A stretch of DNA of 51,366 nt from Halorubrum sp. SD626R. Lineage in GTDB: Archaea; Halobacteriota; Halobacteria; Halobacteriales; Haloferacaceae. The first letter of the stretch is position 1, and each line of letters begins with the position of its first letter. The notes under the pieces were generated by a model that made no database searches, was not told where the DNA came from, and saw nothing but the letters and a program-made list of their open reading frames with translations. The position numbers and the translations under genes were made by a program. Below, one piece after another: positions 17,663 through 26,111 of the stretch. Location: NCBI RefSeq assembly GCF_001261915.1, contig NZ_CVRT01000153.1, positions 1 through 51,366 on the forward strand. The letters are read 5' to 3'.

Positions 17663-19105
17663 ATGCACTCGCAGCCGACCGGAACCGACGCGTCCGTCGA
17701 CCCCGAGGCCGTCGAGCGCGTCCGCGAGCGACGCGACGCGCTGGCCCCCGCGCTCGGCCGGACGTGGACCGACGACGAGCCGTGGTGCTTCCTCACCGAC
17801 CTCACCGCGATCGGAAGTCGCATGGCCGGAAGCGACGGGGAGCGCCGGGCGGCGGGGGTCGTCGCCGAGGCGTTCGAGCGCGCGGGCCTCGCCGACGTCG
17901 ACACCGAGCCGTTCGAACTGGACGCGTGGGAACGCGGGAGCGCGGCGCTCCGGGTCCGGATCCCGAACCGGGACGTCGAGGGCGGAGAGACTGTCCGCGA
18001 GTTCGAGTCGATCGCGCTTCCGTACTCGCCCGCCGGAGCGGTGGCGGGCGAGCTCGTCGACGTCGGGTACGGCACGCCGGCCGAGATCGACGAGCGCGGC
18101 GTCGAGGGGCGGATCGCGGTCGCCTCGACGACGACGCCGCCCGGCGGGCGGTTCGTCCACCGAATGGAGAAGTTCGGGTACGCGATCGACGCGGGCGCGG
18201 TCGGCTTCGTCTTCGTCAACCACCTCGACGGGCAGCTCCCCCCGACCGGCTCGCTGACGTTCGGCGGCGAGGCCGACGCGGTCGCCGTCGGCGTCTCCAA
18301 GGAGACCGGCGCGTGGCTCCGGGAGTACGCCGTCGGCGAGTGCGGAGGTGGCGTGACGGACGGCGATTCAGTCGAGGCCGAGGTCGCGGTCGAGGCGACC
18401 ACCGAGCCGGGCGAGAGCCGGAACGTCGTCGGCCGCGCGGGGCCCGACACCGAAGAGCGGCTCCTGCTGCTCGCGCACTACGACGGCCACGACATCGCGG
18501 AGGGGGCGCTCGACAACGGCTGCGGGATCGCGACCGCCGCGACTGCGGCGCGGATCCTGACCGAGGCCGACCTCCCGATCGGGGTCGACGTGGTCGCCGT
18601 GGGGGCCGAGGAGGTCGGGCTGCTCGGCGCGGAGCACCTGGCCGAGACGGTCGACCTCGACCGGGTGCGCGGCGTTATCAACGTCGACGGCGCGGGGCGC
18701 CACCGCGACCTCGTCGCGCTCGCGCACGCCTCCGACGCGGCCGCGTCGATCGCGGAGTCGGTATCGGCGGCGACCCGCCAGCCGATCGCGGTCGACACGG
18801 AGCCGCACCCGTTCTCCGACCAGTGGCCGTTCGTCCGGCGCGGGGTGCCGGCGCTCCAGCTCCACAGCGACTCCGGCGACCGCGGCCGGGGGTGGGGACA
18901 CACGCACGCCGACACGCGGGACAAGGTCGACGACCGCAACGTCCGGGAGCACGCGATGCTGACGGCGTTGCTCGTCTGCGAGTTCGCGGCGCCCGAGCGC
19001 GACGCCCCCAGGCTCGACCGCGACGACCTCGCCGCCGCGTTCCGCGACGCCGACTTCGAGACGGGGATGCGCGCGGCGGACCTCTGGCCGGACGACTGGA
19101 AGTAG
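17663..19105 (+). CDS. M28-family zinc aminopeptidase-like protein
   Basis: The 480-residue protein has an N-terminal helical region, a PA-like insert (GELVDVGYGTPAEIDERGVEGRIAVA) and a C-terminal M28 catalytic core. The metal motifs are LLLAHYDGHD (His and Asp), EGALDNGCGIATAA (bridging Asp), VAVGAEEVGLLGA (catalytic and metal-binding Glu pair), INVDGAG and a late HTHADTRDKVD histidine. No signal peptide is seen, so it probably acts on peptides in the cytoplasm. A TTAAC-containing promoter-like element about 30 bases upstream supports ATG 17663. Confidence 0.88.
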   Translation: MHSQPTGTDASVDPEAVERVRERRDALAPALGRTWTDDEPWCFLTDLTAIGSRMAGSDGERRAAGVVAEAFERAGLADVDTEPFELDAWERGSAALRVRIPNRDVEGGETVREFESIALPYSPAGAVAGELVDVGYGTPAEIDERGVEGRIAVASTTTPPGGRFVHRMEKFGYAIDAGAVGFVFVNHLDGQLPPTGSLTFGGEADAVAVGVSKETGAWLREYAVGECGGGVTDGDSVEAEVAVEATTEPGESRNVVGRAGPDTEERLLLLAHYDGHDIAEGALDNGCGIATAATAARILTEADLPIGVDVVAVGAEEVGLLGAEHLAETVDLDRVRGVINVDGAGRHRDLVALAHASDAAASIAESVSAATRQPIAVDTEPHPFSDQWPFVRRGVPALQLHSDSGDRGRGWGHTHADTRDKVDDRNVREHAMLTALLVCEFAAPERDAPRLDRDDLAAAFRDADFETGMRAADLWPDDWK

Positions 19106-19126
19106 GGCGGCGCGGCCAAAAGCGAC

Positions 19127-20092
19127 CTATCGTCCGCGTCCGGTCGGCACGTCGGGCGTCGTTCGCTTGTGGGCCGTGGCCCGGTGTCGCGCGAGCAGGT
19201 CGGCGACCGTCTCCTCGTCGATGCCGGCGACGTCCTCGTCTCCAGACAGCCGGTCCGCGATCGCCGAGGCGTCGAGCCCGCGGTCGACCCCGAGCCGGAG
19301 CACGCGGTCGATGGCCTCGTACGGGGCGCCGAGGTCGTCGGCGTCGCGCTGTCCCGGGAGGAACCCGGCGGTCGGCGGCTTCTCGACGACGAACTCGGGG
19401 ACGTCGAGCTCGGCCGCGAGCGCGCGGACCTCCGTCTTGTACAGGTGCCCGATCGGATGCACGTCGGCGCCGCCGTCGCCGTGTTTCGTGAAGTAGCCGA
19501 GCAGCAGCTCGCTCCGGTTCGCCGTCCCGCAGACGAGGCGATCCGTCGCGTTGGCGGCGAGGTACGCGAGCGTCATCCGGAGCCGCGCGACCGCGTTGCC
19601 GGACAGCACCGGCTCGTCGTGGAGGTCGAAGCGGTCGGGGGCGACCGCGCCGAACTGCGCGAACAGCGAGTGGAGGTGGACCGTGTCGTGGTCGATCCCG
19701 AGCGCGTCCGCGAGCGCCTCCGCGTCGCGGGCGTGGTGCGCGCCGACCTTGTTACACGGGAGGATCAGGCCGTAGACGCGGTCGGGACCGAGCGCCTCGA
19801 CGGCGAGCGCCGCCGTCACCGTGGAGTCGAGCCCGCCGCTCATGTTGACGACGACTCCTTCGGCGCCGGCGGCCGCGACGGCCGACTCGACGAACGAGCG
19901 GACGCGCTCGCGCTCGTCGCCGGGGTCGCGCAGGTCGAGGCCGGCAGCGTCGGGCGACCCGTCGGAACCCGCCCCGTCCCCGGGCGTGTCGTCGGTCGCG
20001 GCCGCACCCGCAGGGGCGTCCGACCGGACTGCGCCCGCGGCGCGCTCCTTCAGCGCGTCGCCTTCGAAGGCGGGAGACCCGCGCTCACCCAT
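19127..20092 (-). CDS. nadE: NAD(+) synthase
   Basis: This is a 321-residue protein of the N-type ATP pyrophosphatase family. The PP-loop is MSGGLDST at residues 84-91, with CGTANRSELLLGYFTKHGDGGADVHPIGHLYKTEV and KPPTAGFLPGQ as NadE signatures. It converts deamido-NAD to NAD with ATP and ammonia; there is no glutaminase domain. The first 55 residues form an alanine/glycine/aspartate-rich extension unusual for the family, so a later start is possible, although no ATG follows before the conserved part. It is convergent with the M28 peptidase. Confidence 0.93.
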   Translation of the reverse strand: MGERGSPAFEGDALKERAAGAVRSDAPAGAAATDDTPGDGAGSDGSPDAAGLDLRDPGDERERVRSFVESAVAAAGAEGVVVNMSGGLDSTVTAALAVEALGPDRVYGLILPCNKVGAHHARDAEALADALGIDHDTVHLHSLFAQFGAVAPDRFDLHDEPVLSGNAVARLRMTLAYLAANATDRLVCGTANRSELLLGYFTKHGDGGADVHPIGHLYKTEVRALAAELDVPEFVVEKPPTAGFLPGQRDADDLGAPYEAIDRVLRLGVDRGLDASAIADRLSGDEDVAGIDEETVADLLARHRATAHKRTTPDVPTGRGR

Positions 20093-20511
20093 CGCTCGGG
20101 ACCCCGTTCGGTCGGGCCGTTACCTCGCGATTCCGCCGAGAGATCCGACTCGATGCCGCGGTTCGGCCGCGGCGCGGTCGGGATCGATCGTCGGTTCGAC
20201 GGTTCATATCTACGCGGCGCTTCCGAACGGACGGATAAATACCCATGGTTCCAACTGTATAAGGTATTATGCGGATTTCACGCCGTATCGGCACACGTAT
20301 CGAAAATAGCTACCGGAAGTGTATACAATATCCGAGTATAATCCCATATTCTTCTGTCTATTCCGCGCACACTAGACATAGTTTGTGTTCCATACAAGTA
20401 TATAGCTGTATTGCGGATGAATACTGAATTATGAAGTTGCTTAGAACCGTATCAGGTGTATAAGGTGCGTAGAAGCAAACGTTTATTCATCTTAGTATTG
20501 TTGATTCGCGT
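20093..20511. other. AT-rich intergenic region between nadE and HTH regulator
   Basis: This 419-base divergent region becomes strikingly AT-rich from about 20210 to 20490, unlike almost everything else in the window. No gene is seen. A TATA-like element at 20480-20490 serves the HTH gene. A TATTTATCC element on the minus strand at 20234-20243 could serve nadE with a long leader. TGTATAAGGT occurs at 20257-20266 and again near 20456. Confidence 0.5.
20480..20490 (+). promoter_or_regulatory. TATA element of the HTH regulator gene
   Basis: CGTTTATTCAT is centred about 27 bases before ATG 20512, the spacing of a leaderless haloarchaeal promoter. Confidence 0.55.
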
Positions 20512-21096
20512 ATGACGACGATAGAGCTCACGTCGAGTCAGGAACGCGTGTTGACCGCGCTCGTAAACCTCGCGGAGAACGCCGACCGCCCGGTGTCGGG
20601 GAGCGAGATCGCCGAGTCGATCGACCGGAACGCCGGCACGGTTCGGAACCGGATGCAGAGCCTCCGCGACCTCCGGCTGGTCGAGGGGGTTCCGGGCCCC
20701 GAGGGCGGGTACGTCCCCACCGACGGCGCCTACGACACGCTCGGCGTCGAGCGGATGGACGACGCCGAGATCACGCCAGTCGCGGTCGACGGCGACCCGG
20801 TGGAGGGGGTGAACGTCGAGGAGATCGACCTCTCCAACGTCGCCAACCCGGAGCTCTGCCGCGCGGAGATCGTGATCCGCGGTCCGGTCGGTCCCTTCGA
20901 GGCCGGCGACCACGTCACCGCGGGGCCGACGCCGACCGCGGGGCTCCGGATCTCGGGGACCGTCGACGCCACGAACGTCGACGGCAACACGCTCCTGCTG
21001 CGGGTCGACGGGATGGAGACCCCCGCGGCCGACGCCGCCGACACGGCCGACGCCGCCGACCCGACCGACGCGGCCAGCGCGGGCGCGGCCGATTAG
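20512..21096 (+). CDS. HTH transcriptional regulator-like protein with C-terminal beta domain
   Basis: The 194-residue protein has an N-terminal winged helix-turn-helix (LTSSQERVLTALVNLAENADRPVSGSEIAESIDRNAGTVRNRMQSLRDLRLVEGV), resembling the Rrf2/TrmB-like one-domain regulators annotated in haloarchaea. A beta-rich domain (residues about 95-170, ending GLRISGTVDATNVDGNTLLLRVDGM) follows, then an alanine/aspartate tail with repeated DAAD. No cysteine cluster is present, so it is not an iron-sulfur Rrf2 sensor. Its stop overlaps the stop of truA by four bases in convergent orientation. Target genes unknown. Confidence 0.8.
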   Translation: MTTIELTSSQERVLTALVNLAENADRPVSGSEIAESIDRNAGTVRNRMQSLRDLRLVEGVPGPEGGYVPTDGAYDTLGVERMDDAEITPVAVDGDPVEGVNVEEIDLSNVANPELCRAEIVIRGPVGPFEAGDHVTAGPTPTAGLRISGTVDATNVDGNTLLLRVDGMETPAADAADTADAADPTDAASAGAAD

Positions 21097-22007
21097 GCGG
21101 CGTCGCCGTCGCGTCGCTCCCCCGGCTCATCTTCAGTGCCTCCCGCGATCCGGTCGCGGATCGCTTCCGTCGCCGCGGCGACCTGACGGGCCGTTCGGTA
21201 CCGCTCGCCGAACGCGACGCGGGCGCTCTCGGCGGCCTCCCGGTCGACGTCGAAGGCGACCCCCTCGTAGGCGACGTCCCACAGCACCAGCGGCTCGGGC
21301 GGCGCGGGGCCGACGCCGATCTCGCCCGGCACGGGCTCGGGGTCGAGCAGTCGGTCGATCCGCGCCGGCTCGGTGCGTCCCCGACCGACCGCCCGGACCG
21401 CGGCGACGAGCCGCCGGACCAGCGCGCGGGGGAAGCCGTCGGCGGCGACCTCGACCACGAGGAGGTCGCCCTCTCGCGTCGCGGTCGCGGTCAGATCCCG
21501 GACGGTCCCCGCGTCGTCGCTCGTCAGGTTGTGAAAGTCGTGACGGCCCGAGAGCCGGTCGAGGGCGTCGCGAGCGCGGTCGTCGCTCACGGCGTGACGC
21601 GAGTCCGCCTCGGGGGTCCCCGCCTCGGGCGCGTAGAGGTGGTATCGGTACGTCCGCCGGGTCGCGTCGTGGGTCGCGTGGAATCCGTCCGGGACGTCGC
21701 CGGCCGCCCAGACCCGCACCGATCCGGGGAGGTGGCCGTTGAACGCCCGCGGGGTGAGCCACGCCGGCGCCTCGAAGGCGACCGTCTGGGCGACCGCCGA
21801 GACCCCGGCGTCGGTGCGTCCCGCCGCGGCGTACCCCGGCGGCGTCGCGTGCGTCGGGCCGTCCCCGCGGTCGAGGACCCCGTGTTCGGCGAGCGCTCGG
21901 AGGAGAGTCCCCTCGACGGTGGTCGCGTGCGGCTGGCGCTGGAAGCCGGCGTACTCGCGGCCGTCGTACGCGACTCGGAACGCGCGGGTCGGCGCGGCCG
22001 CGCTCAC
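21093..22007 (-). CDS. truA: tRNA pseudouridine(38-40) synthase
   Basis: This is a 304-residue protein. The catalytic aspartate lies in AAGRTDAGVSAVAQ near residue 66. FRVAYDGREYAGFQRQPHATTVEGTL, FNGHLPGSVRVWA and RRTYRYHLY are further TruA signatures. FPRALVRRLVAAV corresponds to the conserved motif II/III region. It isomerises uridines at positions 38-40 of the anticodon arm of many tRNAs. Its ATG overlaps the stop of the upstream USP gene by four bases (ATGA), so the pair is translationally coupled. Confidence 0.94.
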   Translation of the reverse strand: MSAAAPTRAFRVAYDGREYAGFQRQPHATTVEGTLLRALAEHGVLDRGDGPTHATPPGYAAAGRTDAGVSAVAQTVAFEAPAWLTPRAFNGHLPGSVRVWAAGDVPDGFHATHDATRRTYRYHLYAPEAGTPEADSRHAVSDDRARDALDRLSGRHDFHNLTSDDAGTVRDLTATATREGDLLVVEVAADGFPRALVRRLVAAVRAVGRGRTEPARIDRLLDPEPVPGEIGVGPAPPEPLVLWDVAYEGVAFDVDREAAESARVAFGERYRTARQVAAATEAIRDRIAGGTEDEPGERRDGDAA

Positions 22008-22492
22008 GACTCGCCGGCGGCCGACCCGTCACGTTCGTCGGCCGCTCCGGCCGTCTCGCCCTCCTCGTCGGCCATCGGCACGGTGACGACGGGGACGGGT
22101 GAAACCCTGACCACCTTCTCCGTGACGCTCCCGAGGAGGACTCGCCGGAGGCCGCTGCGGGCGTGGCTCGGCATCACGACGATGTCGGCGCCGGCGTCGG
22201 CGATCGCGTTCTCGATGACGTCGACGGGTTCGCCCTGTCTGATGTCGCCGACGACGTCGACGCCGGCGGCCTCCAGCTCCGAGGTCACCGCCTCGACGCG
22301 CTCCTGTGCCGCGGACTCGACGCGCTCGGCGAACGCGCCCGCCTGCGGCCCCCGGAGCGTCCGCGCCAGGGTGTCGATCGCGCTCACGACGTGGACGGTG
22401 GCGCCGTACCGCTCGGCGAGGCTGGCCGCGTGCGGGACCGCGTCGTTCGCCTCGCCGCCGGGCGCGACGGGGAGGAGGATGTCGTCGTACAT
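22004..22492 (-). CDS. Universal stress protein (UspA family)
   Basis: This 162-residue protein starts [19 protein letters not shown]. The USP ATP-binding signature appears as [35 protein letters not shown] near residues 105-140. The C-terminal 20 residues are an acidic tail. A longer open frame upstream lacks family similarity, so ATG 22492 is used. USP proteins are dimers, often ATP-binding, raised under stress. It forms an operon with truA, a pairing I cannot explain functionally. Confidence 0.9.
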   Translation of the reverse strand: MYDDILLPVAPGGEANDAVPHAASLAERYGATVHVVSAIDTLARTLRGPQAGAFAERVESAAQERVEAVTSELEAAGVDVVGDIRQGEPVDVIENAIADAGADIVVMPSHARSGLRRVLLGSVTEKVVRVSPVPVVTVPMADEEGETAGAADERDGSAAGES

Positions 22493-22623
22493 GCGTGACA
22501 CTGCTCGGTCCGGGTGCAAAACGGTACCGGCCGGACGGACGTTCGGGAGGCCTCGGCCTCCGGCGGCCGCCCGCGACGACGCGGATGGGCAGGGTTTTCC
22601 GACGCGCGCTCCTCCACGCCGAC

Positions 22624-23190
22624 ATGGCACGAGAGGTTTCCAACCCCGACAACCCGCAGGTGACGCTCCGAACGACCCACGGCGACGTCGTCGTCGAGCT
22701 GTTCGCCGACCGCGCCCCGAAGACGGTCGAGAACTTCCTCGGGCTGGCCCGGCACGACCCCGCCGCGGACGCCGACCCCGCGCGGGACACGAACACCTGG
22801 GAGGACCCGGAGACCGGCGAGGTCCGCGGCGACTCGCTGTACGAGGGGAACGTCTTCCACCGCGTCATCGAGGGGTTCATGATCCAGGGCGGCGACCCGC
22901 AGGAGAACGGCCGCGGCGGCCCCGGCTACCAGTTCGACGACGAGTTCCACGACGACCTGACCCACGACGGCCCGGGGATCCTCTCGATGGCGAACTCGGG
23001 CCCGGACACGAACGGCTCGCAGTTCTTCGTCACGCTGGACGCCACCCCGCACCTCGACGGGAAACACGCCGTCTTCGGCCAGGTCATCGACGGGATGGAC
23101 GTCGTCGAGGAGATCGGCTCCGTGCCGACCGGCCGCAACGACGAGCCCCGCGACACGGTCGAGATCGAAGGCGTCGCCGTCGACGAGTAG
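22624..23190 (+). CDS. Cyclophilin-type peptidyl-prolyl cis-trans isomerase
   Basis: The 188-residue protein shows the cyclophilin fold signatures in order: [59 protein letters not shown] (catalytic Arg and Gln), [43 protein letters not shown]. It speeds proline isomerisation during folding in the cytoplasm. A 30-residue insertion after the first helix ([21 protein letters not shown]) is typical of haloarchaeal forms. It is divergent from the USP gene. Confidence 0.94.
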   Translation: MAREVSNPDNPQVTLRTTHGDVVVELFADRAPKTVENFLGLARHDPAADADPARDTNTWEDPETGEVRGDSLYEGNVFHRVIEGFMIQGGDPQENGRGGPGYQFDDEFHDDLTHDGPGILSMANSGPDTNGSQFFVTLDATPHLDGKHAVFGQVIDGMDVVEEIGSVPTGRNDEPRDTVEIEGVAVDE

Positions 23191-23270
23191 ACGAGCGAGC
23201 CGTCACCGTCGACGAGCAGGGCCCGAACAAGGCCCGCGATGGCGACGACGCGGTCCGTCGCCTCGGCCCC

Positions 23271-24218
23271 TCACACGACCTGATTCTCCAGTTCGGCTCC
23301 GCCGTCGAGTCGGTCGAGGTTGCCGGCGAGGATCTCGGCGACGCGGTCGTAGTAGTGCGGGGTGTGACCCGCGTTGTGCGGGGTGATCGTGACGTTCCCG
23401 AGTCCCCACAGCGGGTGGTCCTCGGGGAGCGGCTCGGGGTCGGTCACGTCGAGCGCCGCTCCGCGGATCCGGCTGTTTCGGAGCGAAGAGACGAGCGCGT
23501 CGGTGTCGACGACCGGGCCGCGCGCGACGTTGACGAGGACGGCGTCGGCGCGCATCGTCTTGAGCGCGTCGGCGTCGACGAGCCCCCGCGTCGTGTCCGT
23601 GAGCGGGCACGCGAGCACCACGTACTCCGCGTCGGTGACCGCCTCGTGGAACTCGTCGAACCCGTACACCGCGTCGGCCGGCCCGCCCTTCTCCGGGGAG
23701 TACCGGACCCCGATCGCCTCGACGTCGAACGGCTCCAGCCGGTCGAGGATCGCCCGCCCGATGGCGCCGAGTCCGACGACGGCGACCGTCGAGCCGTACA
23801 CCTCGGTCGTCTCGTAGGTGCGCCACTCGCGCTCCGCCTTCTGCCGCTGCGCGAGCGGCCACTGCCGGGCGTGGGTGATCATCGAACCGAGGACGTACTC
23901 CGCGATGTTGGGCTCGTGCACGCCCGAGGCGTTGGTCACGGCGACGCCGCGGTCCGCGAGGGCGTCGCGCGGCAGATGCCCGGTCCCGGCGAACACGCAG
24001 GCGAACAGCTCCAGCTCCTCGGCCGCGGCCAGCAGCTCCTCGTCGATGTCGAGCCCGACCGCGACGCGAGCGGTCGCGATCAGCTCGCGCTCCTCCGCCG
24101 GCGTCCGCGCCAGCGCGACCTCGCGGTCCGGGAGCCGCTCGCGGAGCGACGCGGCGAGGTCGGACGCGTCCGCTCCGTGGATCGTCTGCCGCAACACGAG
24201 TACGTCTGGGTCGCTCAT
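23271..24218 (-). CDS. D-2-hydroxyacid dehydrogenase family protein
   Basis: This is a 315-residue NAD(P)-dependent enzyme of the D-isomer-specific family. It has the Rossmann motif VAVVGLGAIGRAILDRL near residue 148, VLVNVARGPVVDTDAL (catalytic Arg region), ALDVTDPEPLPEDHPLWGLGNVTITPHNAGHTPHY (Glu and His). It interconverts 2-keto acids and D-2-hydroxy acids; the haloarchaeal enzyme often prefers NADP and branched keto acids, but substrate cannot be read here. It stands alone, convergent with the cyclophilin gene. Confidence 0.9.
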   Translation of the reverse strand: MSDPDVLVLRQTIHGADASDLAASLRERLPDREVALARTPAEERELIATARVAVGLDIDEELLAAAEELELFACVFAGTGHLPRDALADRGVAVTNASGVHEPNIAEYVLGSMITHARQWPLAQRQKAEREWRTYETTEVYGSTVAVVGLGAIGRAILDRLEPFDVEAIGVRYSPEKGGPADAVYGFDEFHEAVTDAEYVVLACPLTDTTRGLVDADALKTMRADAVLVNVARGPVVDTDALVSSLRNSRIRGAALDVTDPEPLPEDHPLWGLGNVTITPHNAGHTPHYYDRVAEILAGNLDRLDGGAELENQVV

Positions 24219-24327
24219 GACGGGTGACTCGCCGCGACGGTTATAAAGAGTGCCCGTGCGGCGAAGGGTGCCGGATTCGGCGGGTGGAGCGGCGGCCGGT
24301 GCGGAGCGCGGTCGCGGCGGAGTTCGC

Positions 24328-25497
24328 TTACTCCAGCGCCGCGTCGAACGCCTGCCGGAAATCGGCCTTCATGTCGTCGACGTGTTCCAGGCCGACGGAG
24401 ACGCGGATGAGCCCGTCCGTGAGCCCCGCCGCGAGCCGCTCCTCGCGCGGGATCGCGGCGTGGGTCATCGCGGCCGGCTGTTCGATGAGGCTCTCGACGC
24501 CGCCGAGCGACTCCGCGAGCGTGAACACCTCGGTCTCGCTCACCACGGTCGACGCCTGGTCGAGGCTTCCGTCGAACTCGAATGAGAGCATGCCGCCGAA
24601 CGCGTCCATCTGCTCGGCCGCGAGCTCGTGGTCCGGGTGGCTCTCTAAGCCGGGGTAGTAGACGCGGCTCACGTCGTCGTGGGACTCCAGCCACTCCGCC
24701 AGCGCCATGGCGTTCTCGCAGTGGCGGTCCATCCGCACCGGGAGCGTCTTCGTCCCGCGGAGCACGAGGAAGGCGTCGAACGGGCCGGGCGTCGCGCCCA
24801 CCGAGTTCTGATAGAAGCCGAGCCGCTCGTCGAGGCCGTCGTCGTCGACGATCAGCGCGCCGCCGATCGTGTCGGAGTGGCCCCCGAGGTACTTCGTCAG
24901 GGACTGGCAGACGATGTCCGCGCCGTGTTCGAGCGGCCGCTGGAGGTACGGGGTCGCGAACGTGTTGTCGACCGCGCAGAGCGCGTCGTTGGCGTGGGCG
25001 ATCTCCGCGAGCGCGCCGATGTCGTTGACGTTCATCAGCGGGTTCGTCGGCGTCTCCACCCACACGAGCTCCGTCTCCTCGCGCACCGCCGCCCGGACCG
25101 CGTCGTGGTCGGTGGTGTCGACGAAGCTGGTGTCGACGTCGTACTCGTCGTACACCTGGGTGAGGATGCGGTGGGTGCCGCCGTACACGTCGTCGCCGGC
25201 GACGACGTGGTCGCCCGCGGACAGCAGGTTCAGGACGGTGTTGATCGCCCCCATCCCCGACGAGAAGCAGCGCGCGTGGCTCCCCGACTCCAGCGACGCG
25301 AGGTTCGCCTCCAAGTCGGTCCGAGTGGGGTTTCCGGTCCGGCTGTACTCGTAGCCGCGGTGGTCGCCCGGCGCGTCCTGCTCGTACGTGGAGTTCGCGT
25401 GGATCGGCGTCATCAGCGCGCCGGTCTCGGGGTCCGGCTCCTGGCCGGCGTGGATCGCGCGGGTCTCGAAACGGGGATCGTCGGGCTGGTCGCTCAT
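24328..25497 (-). CDS. Trans-sulfuration PLP enzyme, cystathionine gamma-synthase/lyase-like
   Basis: This is a 389-residue Cys/Met metabolism PLP enzyme. RFETRAIHAGQEPDPETGA, YEYSRTGNPTRTDLE, SGMGAINTVLNLLSAGDHVVAGDDVYGGTH and VCQSLTKYLGGHSD (PLP lysine near residue 201) are family signatures. Later SLGGVESLIEQPAAMTHAAIP is the substrate-site block. Synthase, gamma-lyase and O-acetylhomoserine sulfhydrylase functions are hard to separate by eye, so the gene symbol is left blank. ATG 25497 is preferred over an upstream one that would add 18 basic residues. Confidence 0.9.
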   Translation of the reverse strand: MSDQPDDPRFETRAIHAGQEPDPETGALMTPIHANSTYEQDAPGDHRGYEYSRTGNPTRTDLEANLASLESGSHARCFSSGMGAINTVLNLLSAGDHVVAGDDVYGGTHRILTQVYDEYDVDTSFVDTTDHDAVRAAVREETELVWVETPTNPLMNVNDIGALAEIAHANDALCAVDNTFATPYLQRPLEHGADIVCQSLTKYLGGHSDTIGGALIVDDDGLDERLGFYQNSVGATPGPFDAFLVLRGTKTLPVRMDRHCENAMALAEWLESHDDVSRVYYPGLESHPDHELAAEQMDAFGGMLSFEFDGSLDQASTVVSETEVFTLAESLGGVESLIEQPAAMTHAAIPREERLAAGLTDGLIRVSVGLEHVDDMKADFRQAFDAALE

Positions 25498-25614
25498 ATC
25501 CGAGCGTCGTCGCCGAGCGCCGTGATTCTTCCCCTTCGTGTAAGACGCCACGAGAACGTCGGAGCGGGACCCGCGAGAGCGGCGCCCCCGCTGGCGACGC
25601 GGGTCCGTGAGAAG

Positions 25615-25725
25615 TGCTCGGTCAGGGATTTGAACCCTGGTCGTCGGCTGACTTCCGAACCGGCGCGCCGTCGCGCCGCGTCCGTCGAAAGGCCAACATG
25701 ATTGGCCGGACTACACCAACCGAGC
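25615..25725 (-). tRNA. tRNA-Glu (anticodon TTC) with probable 36-nt intron
   Basis: The minus strand gives acceptor GCTCGGT/ACCGAGC with discriminator A, T arm CAGGG-TTCAAAT-CCCTG, and an anticodon stem TTGGC paired with GCCGA with loop CTTTCGA (anticodon TTC). Between loop base 37 and base 38 lie 36 extra bases, placing an intron at the canonical archaeal 37/38 site. Removing it leaves a 75-base tRNA. CCA is not encoded. Confidence 0.9.
25650..25685 (-). other. Predicted tRNA-Glu intron
   Basis: The 36-base insert can fold on itself (GGCGCG with CGCGCC around ACGG, extended by CGGAC with GTTCG), and a GAA near its 3' end can pair with the UUC anticodon. This is the arrangement of the bulge-helix-bulge substrate cut by the archaeal tRNA splicing endonuclease. 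The exact cut is ambiguous by one base. Confidence 0.75.
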
Positions 25726-26111
25726 GCACTTTCGGCTTACGTCGCATCCGATTTAACTCTTCTTAACTCCCGCCGGTGTGGGAGGGATCGGCGGAGTGGC
25801 GGTCGCCCGGTCCGCCGGACCGGAACGCCCGCCGAACGCCCGATCGCTGCCGGAACGCCTCTCCGGTCCGCACCCGGGAGCGCCGGCGTCGAAGATCGCC
25901 TTCGGAACCCTGTCGATCGGGTGTGATTGATCGGGATATTACTACTATATAGGTCTATATAAATTTGCTGATTTGACCCGAATGGGTACGGCGTAACGCC
26001 TGAAAAATGGTTTGAGAAGCGCTATATTAGTGTTTCAACGGCTCAGATCGGATTCTAACCGAGGTATATATTTTAGATACATTTAAGTGAGATCGTGTGT
26101 GATACCGAGCC
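25726..26111. other. Non-coding interval upstream of the AbrB-PhoU gene
   Basis: The interval is GC-rich to about 25920, then strongly AT-rich to 26110. I see no gene. The AT-rich half contains several TATATA runs and is evidently the regulatory region of the PhoU-type gene. No known phosphate-box could be identified by eye. Confidence 0.5.
26064..26074 (+). promoter_or_regulatory. TATA element of the AbrB-PhoU gene
   Basis: GTATATATTTT is centred about 43 bases before ATG 26112, predicting a short leader of some 15 bases. Another AT block (CTATATAGGTCTATATAAAT) lies at about 25943-25963. Confidence 0.5.

Noticed and set aside
21531..24227. Very long plus-strand open frame of about 900 codons
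   Set aside because: It runs antisense or out of frame across truA, USP, cyclophilin and dehydrogenase genes; the translation is arginine/proline-rich without any family similarity, a usual shadow in GC-rich DNA.
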